The notes under the pieces: model-generated | Seen by the model: the letters and a program-made list of their open reading frames with translations, nothing else | What the model was told of the DNA's origin: nothing | Database searches by the model: none | In this document: in pieces, positions 36,092 to 43,960 of the stretch | How positions within the stretch are numbered: position 1 is the stretch's first letter | How the letters are laid out: each line of letters begins with the position of its first letter | Position numbers and translations under genes: made by a program | From: Acidovorax sp. DW039 | GTDB lineage: Bacteria; Pseudomonadota; Gammaproteobacteria; Burkholderiales; Burkholderiaceae_C | Assembly: GCF_037101375.1 (NCBI RefSeq) | Contig: NZ_AP029019.1 | Location: 2,294,001-2,358,000, forward strand | DNA: 64,000 nucleotides | Direction of reading: 5' to 3'

Positions 36092-36129
36092 AAAAAAAGC
36101 CTCCCGTCCAAAAGACGGGAGGCTTTTTG
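36092..36129 (+). terminator. terminator after nitroreductase
   Basis: AGCCTCCCGTC-CAAAA-GACGGGAGGCT followed by TTTTGC; 11-bp stem, with an A run on the other side. Confidence 0.88.
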
Positions 36130-36193
36130 CTTGGCGTTGCCAGCTACCGATGCACTACTGCAAGTTCAAGCGCGGGCGAATTAACGCCCGATA

Positions 36194-36220
36194 TCCGTTC
36201 AGGCTGAGCCTGTCGAAGCC
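36194..36220. repeat. REP-like interspersed sequence
   Basis: CCGTTCAGGCTGAGCCTGTCGAAGC resembles the GTTCAGGCTGAGCCTGTCGAA repeat common between genes in many proteobacterial genomes. It lies between the nitroreductase and FKBP genes. Confidence 0.5.
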
Positions 36221-36262
36221 CGGCACAGCGCATCAAGCCGATCAGGCCCAGTCAATGTCTCC

Positions 36263-36661
36263 TCAGCGCTTCACCGAGATCAACTCAATCTCAAAGTTCA
36301 GCGTAGCGTTGGGTGGAATCACCCCGCCCGCGCCACGCGCACCGTAAGCAATCTCGGGCGGGCAAGTCAGCTTGGCCTTGCCACCGGGCTTCATGCGCTG
36401 CACGCCTTCCGTCCAGCAGGGAATCACACGGTTGAGTGGAAACTCGGTCGGCTCACCACGCTTGTAAGAGCTGTCGAACTCCTTGCCATCAGGGAAGGTG
36501 CCCTTGTAGTGCACCTTCACAGTATCTGTTGCCTTGGGCGATTCGCCCGAGCCTTCCTGGATCACTTCATACACCAGCCCACTGGCCGTGGTGACGGGTT
36601 TGGTTTGTGCCATGGCAGGGGCCAGGGCCAGAGAAGCGAGCAGGGCAAAAAGAACGCGCAT
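36263..36661 (-). CDS. FKBP-type peptidyl-prolyl cis-trans isomerase
   Basis: A 132-residue periplasmic isomerase. A signal peptide (residues 1-18, cleavage at AMA-Q) precedes one FKBP domain with VKVHYKGTFPDGKEFDSSY, VIPCWTEGVQRMKPGGKAKL and GGVIPPNATLNFEIEL, the standard active-site segments. It probably helps fold exported proteins. It borders the AT-rich accessory region on its upstream side. Confidence 0.94.
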   Translation of the reverse strand: MRVLFALLASLALAPAMAQTKPVTTASGLVYEVIQEGSGESPKATDTVKVHYKGTFPDGKEFDSSYKRGEPTEFPLNRVIPCWTEGVQRMKPGGKAKLTCPPEIAYGARGAGGVIPPNATLNFEIELISVKR

Positions 36662-36870
36662 GAAGAAAACTCCGGAAAAAATGCAAAGGCCAATGGTAGG
36701 GCCTGTGGGGGCGTCAAGGGGTAAGGAGATGTGGAATGGGGCGCTACCTGCCTGCGGGGAGAACAGCCGGTGGTTCTGAGGCGGTGCCCCACTCTCAAAA
36801 TGATAGCTTCTGGCGCTTTGCGCACAAGTACTGGAGTGAGGGGGGGCCTGAATAAAGCGGATTATGAGGG
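36662..36870. other. junction between core chromosome and cassette region
   Basis: About 210 bases without a gene. 36797-36838 is a degenerate copy of the short Comamonadaceae palindrome (GATAGCTTCTGGCGCTTTGC). GC falls from here to the right. The first attC-like site begins at 36871. Confidence 0.5.
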
Positions 36871-36939
36871 GGCCAACGTTGAAGCTGAGCCGAGAGCGGC
36901 GGCTCGCCGACGTGAGTCAACTCTAGCGATTGGTTAGGC
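36871..36939 (-). other. attC-like recombination site 1
   Basis: Read on the minus strand: R'' box GCCTAAC, then ATCGCTAGAGTTGACTC, a GAGCCG/CGGCTC stem, TTCAAC and the R' box GTTGGCC (consensus GTTRRRY, one mismatch). The 69-base fold with paired outer boxes is the plan of integron attC sites. It starts inside the stop codon of the cassette gene at 36934. Confidence 0.6.
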
Positions 36940-37208
36940 CTCGGCCGTATAGATTTGCTGCTCGCGATTTCCTCGCTCAAAACGAACTACCTTGAACTGC
37001 GTGGGGGAGCACATAAATGCAACAAGGTACTCCTCCTCGGGTTGCGCCTTATTGGCCGCCCAACGGAGAGCAATCGATTCGTGGTCCTCGTTCTGCTGTG
37101 CGCCGGAAAGCGACCTCACATCTTTCCGGTCGGGAAAGCATGAAAGTCACCGAATCCGTTCTTTCTGATTACGCTTCGTATGATTGAGGCGAATTGTTCA
37201 ATGTTCAT
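36934..37208 (-). pseudogene. frameshifted small cassette gene
   Basis: An ATG at 37208 opens MNIEQFASIIRSVIRKNGFG and continues to FHAFPTGKM before a TGA at 37116-37118. A second frame (37119-36934) carries RSLSGAQQNEDHE, ALRWAANKAQPEEEYLVAF and ends YTAEA. Adding one C in the CCC run near 37136 would join them as HAF-PDRKDVRSLSG, giving a protein of about 90 residues. It is thus a broken gene, or a sequencing error. The family is unknown. It sits between attC-like sites 1 and 2, as a cassette gene should. Confidence 0.6.
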
Positions 37209-37254
37209 AGATTCGCGGTCATTTGGACGTAGTTGGGGTGCTGCCAACTCAGAG

Positions 37255-37381
37255 GCCTAACGAATGGGTACCTGCCGTGCGTCTTTCGTCAAGGTTCGCA
37301 GTCAACAGACCGCCTGCATCAATGACCGTTTGTAGTTTCGCTGTCCGGATTCTTTGCACTCAGACACAGCGCCATGTTGAG
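37255..37381 (-). other. attC-like recombination site 2 (weak)
   Basis: On the minus strand it ends in CATTCGTTAGGC, a canonical R' box (GTTAGGC, 37255-37261). The best R'' candidate is ACTCAAC at 37375-37381, which gives a long site of 127 bases. Internal pairing is poor, so only the R' end is convincing. Confidence 0.4.
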
Positions 37382-37489
37382 TGTGCTGGTACCAAAGTGA
37401 AGTGAATTTAAATTCTGCAATCAATCGCTGCGCGATTCATTGCAGAGGAGTATTCGTTTGACTTTTTGGGGGGGAAGCGCTTGTAGTAG
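37382..37489. other. apparently non-coding cassette segment
   Basis: No frame longer than 18 codons on either strand. TGCAAT-C-AATCGC-TGC-GCGATT-C-ATTGCA (37415-37443) forms a hairpin with one mismatch, and TTTTTGGGGGGG lies at 37463-37474. It may be an empty or eroded cassette. Confidence 0.35.
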
Positions 37490-37565
37490 AGCTAATCGGC
37501 GCTGCGTGGTTTTATCGCGCAGCGTCCAGCGATCGAAGGGAGCGGGGTTGAGCGATATGTTAGAA
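37490..37565 (-). other. attC-like recombination site 3
   Basis: On the minus strand: TTCTAAC, ATATCG, CTCAACC, a CGCTGCG/CGCAGCG stem, then ATTAGCT. The outer boxes TTCTAAC and ATTAGC are degenerate forms of RYYYAAC and GTTRRRY. It follows the stop of the 39-codon frame at 37573 by 8 bases. Confidence 0.45.
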
Positions 37566-37572
37566 GCTACGG

Positions 37573-37692
37573 TTACAACATGCATGAACGAGTGTTCGCC
37601 TTAACTTGGGCTGAAAGATTAAATGATGTATCGGCACTGTGCACTCCTGCATTTGCTGCAAAGCATTTAGCGTACTCCTCGTCGAAATGCAT
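37573..37692 (-). CDS. putative 39-aa cassette-encoded protein
   Basis: A short frame, MHFDEEYAKCFAANAGVHSA and 19 more residues, ending in TAA. GGGCGAG stands close in front of the ATG, which begins only about 10 bases after the end of the neighbouring attC-like site, and the stop is followed at once by another. Position between two such sites is the main support. It could be a remnant of a longer gene. No known family. Confidence 0.35.
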   Translation of the reverse strand: MHFDEEYAKCFAANAGVHSADTSFNLSAQVKANTRSCML

Positions 37693-37702
37693 TTCTCGCC
37701 CT

Positions 37703-37807
37703 AGTTAACCGACACCAGAGAACGAATTGCGGAGGGTACCAACACAGGCCATGAGAATGCCGAAGGCGTGGACTGTGTTGGCTTCCGCGTTGAACGAGCA
37801 GTTAGAC
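37703..37807 (-). other. attC-like recombination site 4
   Basis: On the minus strand: R'' GTCTAAC, TGCTCG, TTCAAC, then GCGG and CCAACACAG pairing with CTGTGTTGG and CCGC, ending near GTTAACT (GTTRRRY with one mismatch). 105 bases. It begins 15 bases after the stop of the ATPase gene. Confidence 0.5.
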
Positions 37808-37821
37808 CTCAGGCGCATGCT

Positions 37822-39570
37822 TCATGTGAAAGCGTTGGCGCTCATCCTCTGAAAAATGATCGGGATGGAATAGATTCGGCCGTCCAAGTTATCTGCTCGA
37901 TTTGTGCATGCAAAAAGTCCTGCATGCTCATAAAAAGCAAAAAAATTGGATAGCTCTTCATCTGTGACATCTTTCCCTAAATGCTTCTTCGCTTCTTTAA
38001 ATGAAATTGCTTCTGGGGTTTTTGAGGTTGATGCGTGGCGCATAATATTGGCGGCCGATCTTTGCCACGCGCTATTCAGTCCAGTTATTGTTTGCATGGC
38101 AAGGACTCTAACTTGCTCATACGCTTGGAAAAGGTGGTCGCGTAGAAAAACCGGATACTCCCCCTTTTCGTTTATTTGAATGGATTCCGTAGGATTGTTT
38201 AGATAGTAATGTCTGGTGGCCTCGAGGCAATACTGTAGAAAAAGCAGTATGATGCGGGGCGTTGTTGTTTTGCTTGAGAATTGGAAATGGGTTGAGAAAT
38301 ACGTGGATATCTCAATCTGCTCGATCTTGTTGGCCTTGGTTTTATGATTTGCAGCCCTAGGGAATAGGGTCGTAATCAAAGCGGTGTAGGCCATGTCATG
38401 AACATTGGTCGTGCGTGCATCGTAGGCGTCGCGTTTGCGTTGACGCAAATAGTCGCGCATCATTAGAAATTTGTGCTTCACAACATCTAATATTGATCTT
38501 TCGTTCTCTGGGATTGAGTCTAAGCTTCGTATTTCGTTTAGAAATTGTCTATCTATTGTTAGGTATCTTTCGTCGCAGTATATTGCTAGCGACTTTCCTT
38601 TATTTATGCTCTGGATGTTGTGGAATATTCGCGTGGCAATTAAATGGCGAATATCCTCGTCGGTCCAAATGAGTTCAACCTTTCGCGGCTCAATTTTATC
38701 TCTTCCGATTGAGGAAAAATCGAGACGCTCATAAAGGTCTCGTCGTAGAAATAGTTTTATCTTTATCTTTGGATATGATTGGTAGTCTCTCCAGCTTTGA
38801 ATCAGAGCTTGTAATGTGCTTAGTTGGGTTTTGTACTCTTCGCCAGAAACAAATTCATCAAGCTTGTCGATTAGAACATAGGCAACAGCTTTTGCATCGG
38901 CTAGCAATAAGTTTAATTCCGATTTGAATCGTGGCAAATCGAGGAAGTTGGATTGATCGATGGGCTCGTCAGCTTCCCTTTTGGGCTCCACCGAGGCATA
39001 AAAGTTCGGAACAACATATCCCATGTGTCCATTCTCAAGCTTGACCCCAAATGTCTTCTTTGTTTTGGTTATTAAATCAATTAGGCCCACCTTGCCTGGA
39101 TTTTTTAATCCTACAGCCTCTTGGAATTCCTCGTTTATTTTATCGAATCTTCGATTGCCTTCAAACTGCTTTCTAAGACCTTCTAGGCAACGACTAAAAA
39201 TAAAGAGCTCCCATACCAAGCGGTGAGGGGATGCGTCTTCCTTTGTTGATTCTTTAATTTGATTTGATATATGCCCCTTGAGGGTCTTGTACGATAATTC
39301 CTCGTCTATAGGGATGTGAATTTGATTAAGGTTGTCATTATTTGTGAATTGAATTTTTCTATCTGACAGTAAACGGAAAACGGCAGTTTTTCCGGAGCCT
39401 CTGTCGCCAACTAGTATTGATTTGTTGTCCGTTAAAAACTGCGCAATTGGAGCGATTTTCAAGGCGCAAACCTCGAGTAGCGGATCATCCTTGGCGTCCG
39501 GTAATCCGAAATCAAATTTCTGGAGTAGAGCCATTGGAAAGTTGTGTGGGAGATTTTGAATGTGCCTCAT
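37822..39570 (-). CDS. P-loop ATPase, Sll1717-like family
   Basis: A 582-residue protein. The N-terminal part has FGLPDAKDDPLLEVCALKIA, Walker A VGDRGSGKTAVF (about residue 56) and a Walker B-like AYVLIDKLDEF (about residue 235), with RRDLYERLDF further on. The first motif and spacing recall the family I know as P-loop ATPase, Sll1717 type, of unknown function and often in variable genome islands. The C-terminal 250 residues have no motif I recognise. Codons are strongly AT-rich compared with the core genes, marking transfer. The start at 39570 lacks a strong ribosome-binding site (39534 is possible). Its 3' end touches an attC-like site. Confidence 0.8.
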   Translation of the reverse strand: MRHIQNLPHNFPMALLQKFDFGLPDAKDDPLLEVCALKIAPIAQFLTDNKSILVGDRGSGKTAVFRLLSDRKIQFTNNDNLNQIHIPIDEELSYKTLKGHISNQIKESTKEDASPHRLVWELFIFSRCLEGLRKQFEGNRRFDKINEEFQEAVGLKNPGKVGLIDLITKTKKTFGVKLENGHMGYVVPNFYASVEPKREADEPIDQSNFLDLPRFKSELNLLLADAKAVAYVLIDKLDEFVSGEEYKTQLSTLQALIQSWRDYQSYPKIKIKLFLRRDLYERLDFSSIGRDKIEPRKVELIWTDEDIRHLIATRIFHNIQSINKGKSLAIYCDERYLTIDRQFLNEIRSLDSIPENERSILDVVKHKFLMMRDYLRQRKRDAYDARTTNVHDMAYTALITTLFPRAANHKTKANKIEQIEISTYFSTHFQFSSKTTTPRIILLFLQYCLEATRHYYLNNPTESIQINEKGEYPVFLRDHLFQAYEQVRVLAMQTITGLNSAWQRSAANIMRHASTSKTPEAISFKEAKKHLGKDVTDEELSNFFAFYEHAGLFACTNRADNLDGRIYSIPIIFQRMSANAFT

Positions 39571-39639
39571 GAAAATTTTCTTATTTTTTAACCAAGTCTA
39601 TTGGGATCTCACGGGAGGTATATTTGCTTGCCTTGTATG

Positions 39640-39699
39640 GCCTAATGACCAAGATAAGCGGCCCGCAGCACGCGGGTGCGCTTGAGTGACGAGTTAGAA
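39640..39699 (-). other. attC-like recombination site 5
   Basis: On the minus strand: R'' TTCTAAC, TCGTCA, L'' CTCAAGCGC, stem CCCGC/GCGGG, L' GCTTATCTT, R' ATTAGGC. At 60 bases and with both L boxes visible, this is the best match in the window to the standard attC plan. The stop of the 65-codon gene lies 2 bases before it. Confidence 0.6.
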
Positions 39700-39701
39700 A
39701 G

Positions 39702-39899
39702 CTAAATTTTTACGTAGCGCCATGTTTTAAGACCCAGAGCTTTAGCAGCCAACTTGGCTGTTTCTTTGTCACCAAAAGATGGAACTTGGTGTAAATCTAG
39801 TTCGTTGAGCAGTTCAAATTCACCTTCTTTAAGTGAGCGGTTGAAATTGAATTTGTACCACTGCACTTTGCTGTGGGTAGTTGCTAGTACATAACTCAT
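39702..39899 (-). CDS. small hypothetical cassette protein, 65 aa
   Basis: A 65-residue basic protein (MSYVLATTHSKVQWYKFNF at the start, ALGLKTWRYVKI at the end). No cysteine pair, signal or membrane segment. The GDKETAKLAAKALGLKTW part looks like a small alpha/beta domain. It is not a family I recognise. Placement of its stop directly before an attC-like site supports a genuine cassette gene. The ribosome-binding site is weak. Confidence 0.5.
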   Translation of the reverse strand: MSYVLATTHSKVQWYKFNFNRSLKEGEFELLNELDLHQVPSFGDKETAKLAAKALGLKTWRYVKI

Positions 39900-39909
39900 A
39901 AATATCGTC

Positions 39910-40075
39910 TAAAGATGTCCTGAATAACTCCCAGTGGTGTGTGGTAGCACGATTTTAGGCGTCTGCTGCATTGCTTTCCTTGCTGATAGTCCACTATTAA
40001 CTGCAGAAAAATGCTTCACGGCCTACCCAGATCCGCATGGCCACCGACTGACGAGGGTTATGTCGTACATCCTTA
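39910..40075. repeat. 166-bp palindromic MITE-like element, copy B
   Basis: Degenerate copy: left end TAAAGATGTCCTGAATAAC, right end GTTATGTCGTACATCCTTA (40057-40075), with interior similar to copies A and C, and TA at both ends. Same orientation as copy C. Its right end supplies the TAA stop of the zinc-ribbon gene. Greater divergence suggests it is the oldest of the three. Confidence 0.75.
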
Positions 40076-40465
40076 AGACTGTTCGGGTGAGTAGTAAAGC
40101 GTCTTTCCGCATTGTGTGCAGAAGTGCTCACGATGATATGTATGGTTCATAAGCGCTCTGGCGTTAATTTTCTGACCTCCGCATGAAAAGCAATAGACTT
40201 TGTTGTTTTGAATATGCTCTGGATGTTCGTTTTTGTACCATTCGTAAGTCATTTTTTTAAAATTTAGTAATTGCCTTTTTCTTTCTTTTATTGAAGAAAG
40301 ACTCATTTTTAAAATTATTGTAGGAATGATGATGAATGCTATTCCATGAGTTAGAGAGAGGAAATCACCTCCAGATAGAATGGCTAAAATTGTGGAGCCT
40401 GCACCAATTACTATAAATATTGAGCAGAAAATAATTGTAAATATTTTAAGTATTGTAAAATTCAT
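40073..40465 (-). CDS. two-helix membrane protein with C-terminal zinc ribbon
   Basis: A 130-residue protein. Two hydrophobic helices (about residues 5-28 and 38-55) are followed by a basic linker (KERKRQLLNFKKM). A zinc-ribbon-like CFSCGG...CTQCGK lies at about residues 92-122, with histidines between. AGGAATAATATAAA stands before the ATG, a fair ribosome-binding site. The function is unknown; the ribbon should face the cytoplasm. AT-rich codons mark it as acquired. Its stop is formed by the end of a MITE-like repeat, so its original C-terminus may be lost. Confidence 0.7.
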   Translation of the reverse strand: MNFTILKIFTIIFCSIFIVIGAGSTILAILSGGDFLSLTHGIAFIIIPTIILKMSLSSIKERKRQLLNFKKMTYEWYKNEHPEHIQNNKVYCFSCGGQKINARALMNHTYHREHFCTQCGKTLYYSPEQS

Positions 40466-40607
40466 TTTATATTATTCCTGCGGTTCTCTGATTTTTAGGT
40501 TTTTTGCAGTTGATTGAATTATTTGGATAACGATTTTGAGGGACGCTCTAAAAAAGTTTTAAATGTTTCTAGATTGTATCTAGTTGTGTATTAGGCTTCA
40601 AGCCCTC

Positions 40608-40774
40608 TAAGGGTGACCTGCATAACTCTCTGCGGTCTGTGATGGCGCGGTCTCGGGCAGTCCGCTGCGTTGCTTTTCTTGCCAATAGCCACGCTATTGG
40701 CAAGAAAAGACGCCTTGCGGCCTATCCCGATCCGCACTACCACCGACTTGCGAGGGTTATGCATGACATCCCTA
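40608..40774. repeat. 167-bp palindromic MITE-like element, copy C
   Basis: Left end TAAGGGTGACCTGCATAAC, right end GTTATGCATGACATCCCTA (40756-40774), centre GCCAATAGC-CAC-GCTATTGGC. It is closely similar to the complement of copy A through its whole length. It separates the accessory region from the glycine-cleavage operon. Confidence 0.85.
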
Positions 40775-40812
40775 AAGGGGATACAAATCAAGCCTCGTTT
40801 TCTAGAACAGCC

Positions 40813-40846
40813 AAAAACAAAGGCCCGGTTACCCGGGCCTTTGTTA
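40813..40846 (-). terminator. gcv operon terminator
   Basis: AACAAAGGCCCGG-TTAC-CCGGGCCTTTGTT, 13-bp perfect stem. On the minus strand it is followed by TTTTTGG. It lies about 50 bases after the gcvP stop. Confidence 0.88.
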
Positions 40847-40892
40847 CTAGCGGTTGAGCCGTCCAAGATGGCGCTACATCGCTCCGCGTGCG

Positions 40893-43805
40893 TTACGCCA
40901 GCTCACTCACCGGCACACAGCTGCAGAACAGATTCCGATCCCCATACACGTTGTCCACGCGCCCCACGGGCGACCAGTACTTGGCGTGGCGCAGCGCGGC
41001 CACGGGGTACGCAGCAGCCTCTCGGGTGTAGGGGCGGGTCCAGTCGCCGCTCAGCAGGCTTTCGGCGGTGTGTGGGGCGTTCTTCAGCGGGTTGTTGTCC
41101 TGCGGCAGCTTGCCTGCTTCGATCTGGCGGATCTCTTCGCGGATGGCGATCATCGCGTCGATGAAGCGGTTCAGCTCGAACAGGGTTTCGCTTTCGGTGG
41201 GCTCCACCATCAGCGTGTTGGGAACGGGGAAGCTCAGCGTGGGCGCGTGGAAGCCGTAGTCGATGAGGCGCTTGGCCACGTCTTCAGCCATTACGCCGCT
41301 GGTTTCCTTGAGGTGGCGCAGGTCCAGGATGCACTCGTGCGCCACATGGCCGTTTTCGCTGGCGTACAGCGTGGGGTAGTGGTCTTTGAGGCGGGCGCTG
41401 ATGTAGTTGGCGCTCAAGATGGCGGTTTCGGTGGCGGCTTTCAGGCCCTCGGCACCCATCATGCGGATGTACATCCAGCTGATCGGCAGCACGGCGGCAT
41501 TGCCCAGGGGGGCGGCGCTGACGGGGCCGACCTTGCCGTTGGCCGGGCTCTTTGGCTGGTCGCCCTGGCCGGGCAGGCCGGGCAAGAAGGGCACCAGGTC
41601 TGCCACCACGCACACGGGGCCCACGCCGGGGCCGCCACCGCCGTGGGGGATGCAGAAGGTTTTGTGCAGGTTCAGGTGACTCACGTCGCCGCCAAACTCG
41701 CCGGGGGCGGCCACGCCCACCAGGGCGTTCATGTTGGCGCCGTCCACATACACGCGGCCGCCGTGGCTGTGCACCAGGGCGCACAGCTCCTTCACGCTGG
41801 TCTCAAACACGCCGTGCGTGCTGGGGTAGGTGATCATGATGCAGGCCAGGTTGGCGCTGTGCTGTTCGCACTTGGCCTTCAGGTCGACCATGTCCACGTT
41901 GCCGTTGGCGTCGCAGGCGGTCACCACCACCTGCATGCCCACCATTTGCGCGCTGGCGGGGTTGGTGCCATGGGCGCTGCTGGGGATGAGGCAGATGTTG
42001 CGGTGGCCCTCGCCACGCGACTCGTGGTAGCCCTTGATGGCGAGCAGGCCAGCGTATTCGCCCTGGCTGCCCGCGTTGGGTTGCAGGCTGATGCCCGCGT
42101 AGCCGGTGGCCTGGCACAGCCAGGCGCGCAGTTGCTCGTCCAGCTCCTTGTAGCCTTGCTGCTGGTCTGCTGGGGCAAAGGGGTGAACGCCTGCAAACTC
42201 AGGCCAGGTGATGGGGATCATCTCGCTGGTGGCGTTGAGCTTCATGGTGCACGAGCCCAGCGGGATCATGCTGCGGTCCAGCGCCAGGTCTTTGTCCGAC
42301 AGTGCGCGGATGTAGCGCAGCATGCCGGTCTCAGAGTGGTGGGTGTTGAAGACGGGGTGGGTGAGGTAGCTGCTGGTGCGGCGCAGCGCGGCGGGGATCA
42401 GCGGCTCGATGCCGTTTTCAAACGCGCTGAAGCTGGGCAGGGCCTGGCCGTCCTTGGCGAAGATCTTCCACAGCAGTTCAATGTCGGCGCGCGTGGTGGT
42501 CTCGTCGAGCGCAATGCACAGGTACTCTTCAAAGTAAATGCGCAGGTTGGCGCCCATGGATACAGCGCGAGCAGCTATGGATTTTGTAGCGGAACCGGTG
42601 TGCAGGCTCAGGGTGTCGAAGCAGGCCTGTTCGCGCACGGGCGCGCCCAGTTGCTTGAGGCCTTGGGCCAGGATGGCGGTGTAGCTGGCCACGCGCTGGG
42701 CGATGCGCTTGAGGCCCTGGGGGCCGTGGTACACGGCGTACATGCTGGCCACCACGGCGGGCAGCACCTGGGCGGTGCAGATGTTGGAGGTGGCTTTTTC
42801 GCGGCGGATGTGCTGTTCGCGCGTTTGCAGGGCCAGGCGGTAGGCGGGCTTGCCATGCACGTCCACGCTCACGCCCACCAAGCGGCCGGGCATGCTGCGC
42901 TTGAATTCGTCGCGGCAGGCCATGTAGGCAGCGTGCGGGCCGCCCGCGCCCATGGGCATGCCAAAGCGCTGGGTGGTGCCGACCACAATGTCGGCACCTT
43001 GTTCGCCGGGCGGGGTGATGAGCGTGAGGGCCAGCAGGTCTGCCGCCACGATGAAGGCGGCCTGCTTGGCATGGGCTGCCTCCACATCGGCGCGCAGGTC
43101 GTCAATGCGGCCGCTGGTAGAGGGGTATTGCGCCAGCACGGCAAAGTAGTCGCCTGCCAGCAGCGTGTTCCATTCTTCGGCGGAGTTGGCCAGCTTCACC
43201 TCGATGCCCAGGGGCAGGGCGCGGGTCTGGATGACTTCGATGGTTTGCGGATGCGCATCGCCCGCCACCACAAACACGTTGCTCTTGCTCTTGACGGAGC
43301 GCTTGGCCAGCGTCATAGCCTCGGCTGCTGCCGTGGCTTCGTCTAGCATGGATGCGTTGGCAATGGGCATGCCCGTCAGGTCGCACACCATGGTCTGGAA
43401 GTTGACCAGCGCTTCCATGCGGCCTTGCGAGATTTCGGCCTGGTAAGGCGTGTAGGCGGTGTACCAGGCGGGGTTCTCCAGAATGTTGCGCAGGATGACG
43501 CCGGGCGTGTGCGTGCCGTAGTAGCCCTGGCCGATAAAGCTCTTGAGCAGCTTGTTCTTGCCCGCAATGGCTTTGAGCTGCGCCAGCGCTGCGGCCTCGG
43601 TCGTGGCGGGGGGCAGGTCCATGGCGCTGCTGCGGGCGATGGAGCGGGGCACGATGGAGTCGATCAGCGCGCGGCGCGAGGCCTCGCCAATCACCGAAAG
43701 CATGTGTGCCTCATCAGCCGCATCGATGCCGATGTGGCGGGGCAGGAATTCGGTGGCGTTTTCAAGCTCGGACAACGGCAGGGATGTGGGCAGGGCGGCG
43801 GTCAT
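40893..43805 (-). CDS. gcvP: glycine dehydrogenase (decarboxylating), P protein
   Basis: PLP enzyme of the glycine cleavage system. It decarboxylates glycine and passes the aminomethyl group to the lipoyl arm of GcvH. 970 residues (E. coli 957), with FLPRHIG near the start, the PLP lysine in [18 protein letters not shown] (about residue 715) and [10 protein letters not shown]. Third gene of the gcvT-gcvH-gcvP operon. The stretch 42565-42600 encodes [11 protein letters not shown] in codons matching half of the short Comamonadaceae palindrome, as if the repeat had contributed to the gene. Confidence 0.97.
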   Translation of the reverse strand: MTAALPTSLPLSELENATEFLPRHIGIDAADEAHMLSVIGEASRRALIDSIVPRSIARSSAMDLPPATTEAAALAQLKAIAGKNKLLKSFIGQGYYGTHTPGVILRNILENPAWYTAYTPYQAEISQGRMEALVNFQTMVCDLTGMPIANASMLDEATAAAEAMTLAKRSVKSKSNVFVVAGDAHPQTIEVIQTRALPLGIEVKLANSAEEWNTLLAGDYFAVLAQYPSTSGRIDDLRADVEAAHAKQAAFIVAADLLALTLITPPGEQGADIVVGTTQRFGMPMGAGGPHAAYMACRDEFKRSMPGRLVGVSVDVHGKPAYRLALQTREQHIRREKATSNICTAQVLPAVVASMYAVYHGPQGLKRIAQRVASYTAILAQGLKQLGAPVREQACFDTLSLHTGSATKSIAARAVSMGANLRIYFEEYLCIALDETTTRADIELLWKIFAKDGQALPSFSAFENGIEPLIPAALRRTSSYLTHPVFNTHHSETGMLRYIRALSDKDLALDRSMIPLGSCTMKLNATSEMIPITWPEFAGVHPFAPADQQQGYKELDEQLRAWLCQATGYAGISLQPNAGSQGEYAGLLAIKGYHESRGEGHRNICLIPSSAHGTNPASAQMVGMQVVVTACDANGNVDMVDLKAKCEQHSANLACIMITYPSTHGVFETSVKELCALVHSHGGRVYVDGANMNALVGVAAPGEFGGDVSHLNLHKTFCIPHGGGGPGVGPVCVVADLVPFLPGLPGQGDQPKSPANGKVGPVSAAPLGNAAVLPISWMYIRMMGAEGLKAATETAILSANYISARLKDHYPTLYASENGHVAHECILDLRHLKETSGVMAEDVAKRLIDYGFHAPTLSFPVPNTLMVEPTESETLFELNRFIDAMIAIREEIRQIEAGKLPQDNNPLKNAPHTAESLLSGDWTRPYTREAAAYPVAALRHAKYWSPVGRVDNVYGDRNLFCSCVPVSELA

Positions 43806-43822
43806 GGCGGGCAGTCTGGGGT

Positions 43823-43920
43823 GCTATGAAAAAGAGAGCTGGCTGCGCTGATTTGATGGGGTTTACCACGGATTTCTTCTGAAATCCTGATGAATAAAGC
43901 GCAAGCAGCTATGGTTTTTG
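43823..43920. repeat. Comamonadaceae-type palindrome, long form, gcvH-gcvP gap
   Basis: GCTATGAAAAAGAGAGCTGG at one end and AAAGCGCAAGCAGCTATGG at the other, with GGATTTC-TTCT-GAAATCC in the middle. It fills most of the gap between gcvH and gcvP and may tune their relative expression. Confidence 0.5.
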
Positions 43921-43960
43921 AAGCTGAGTGGGCCGTGGAGCCCACCCAGTCATCAGGGCA

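Noticed and set aside
40466..40607. Possible further attC site near GTATTAGGC at 40589
   Set aside because: No matching partner box or inner stem could be found, and the stretch is simply AT-rich.
36662..40892. Prophage or genomic-island integrase
   Set aside because: No phage structural gene, recombinase or tRNA-end attachment duplication is visible; the cassette reading explains the layout better.
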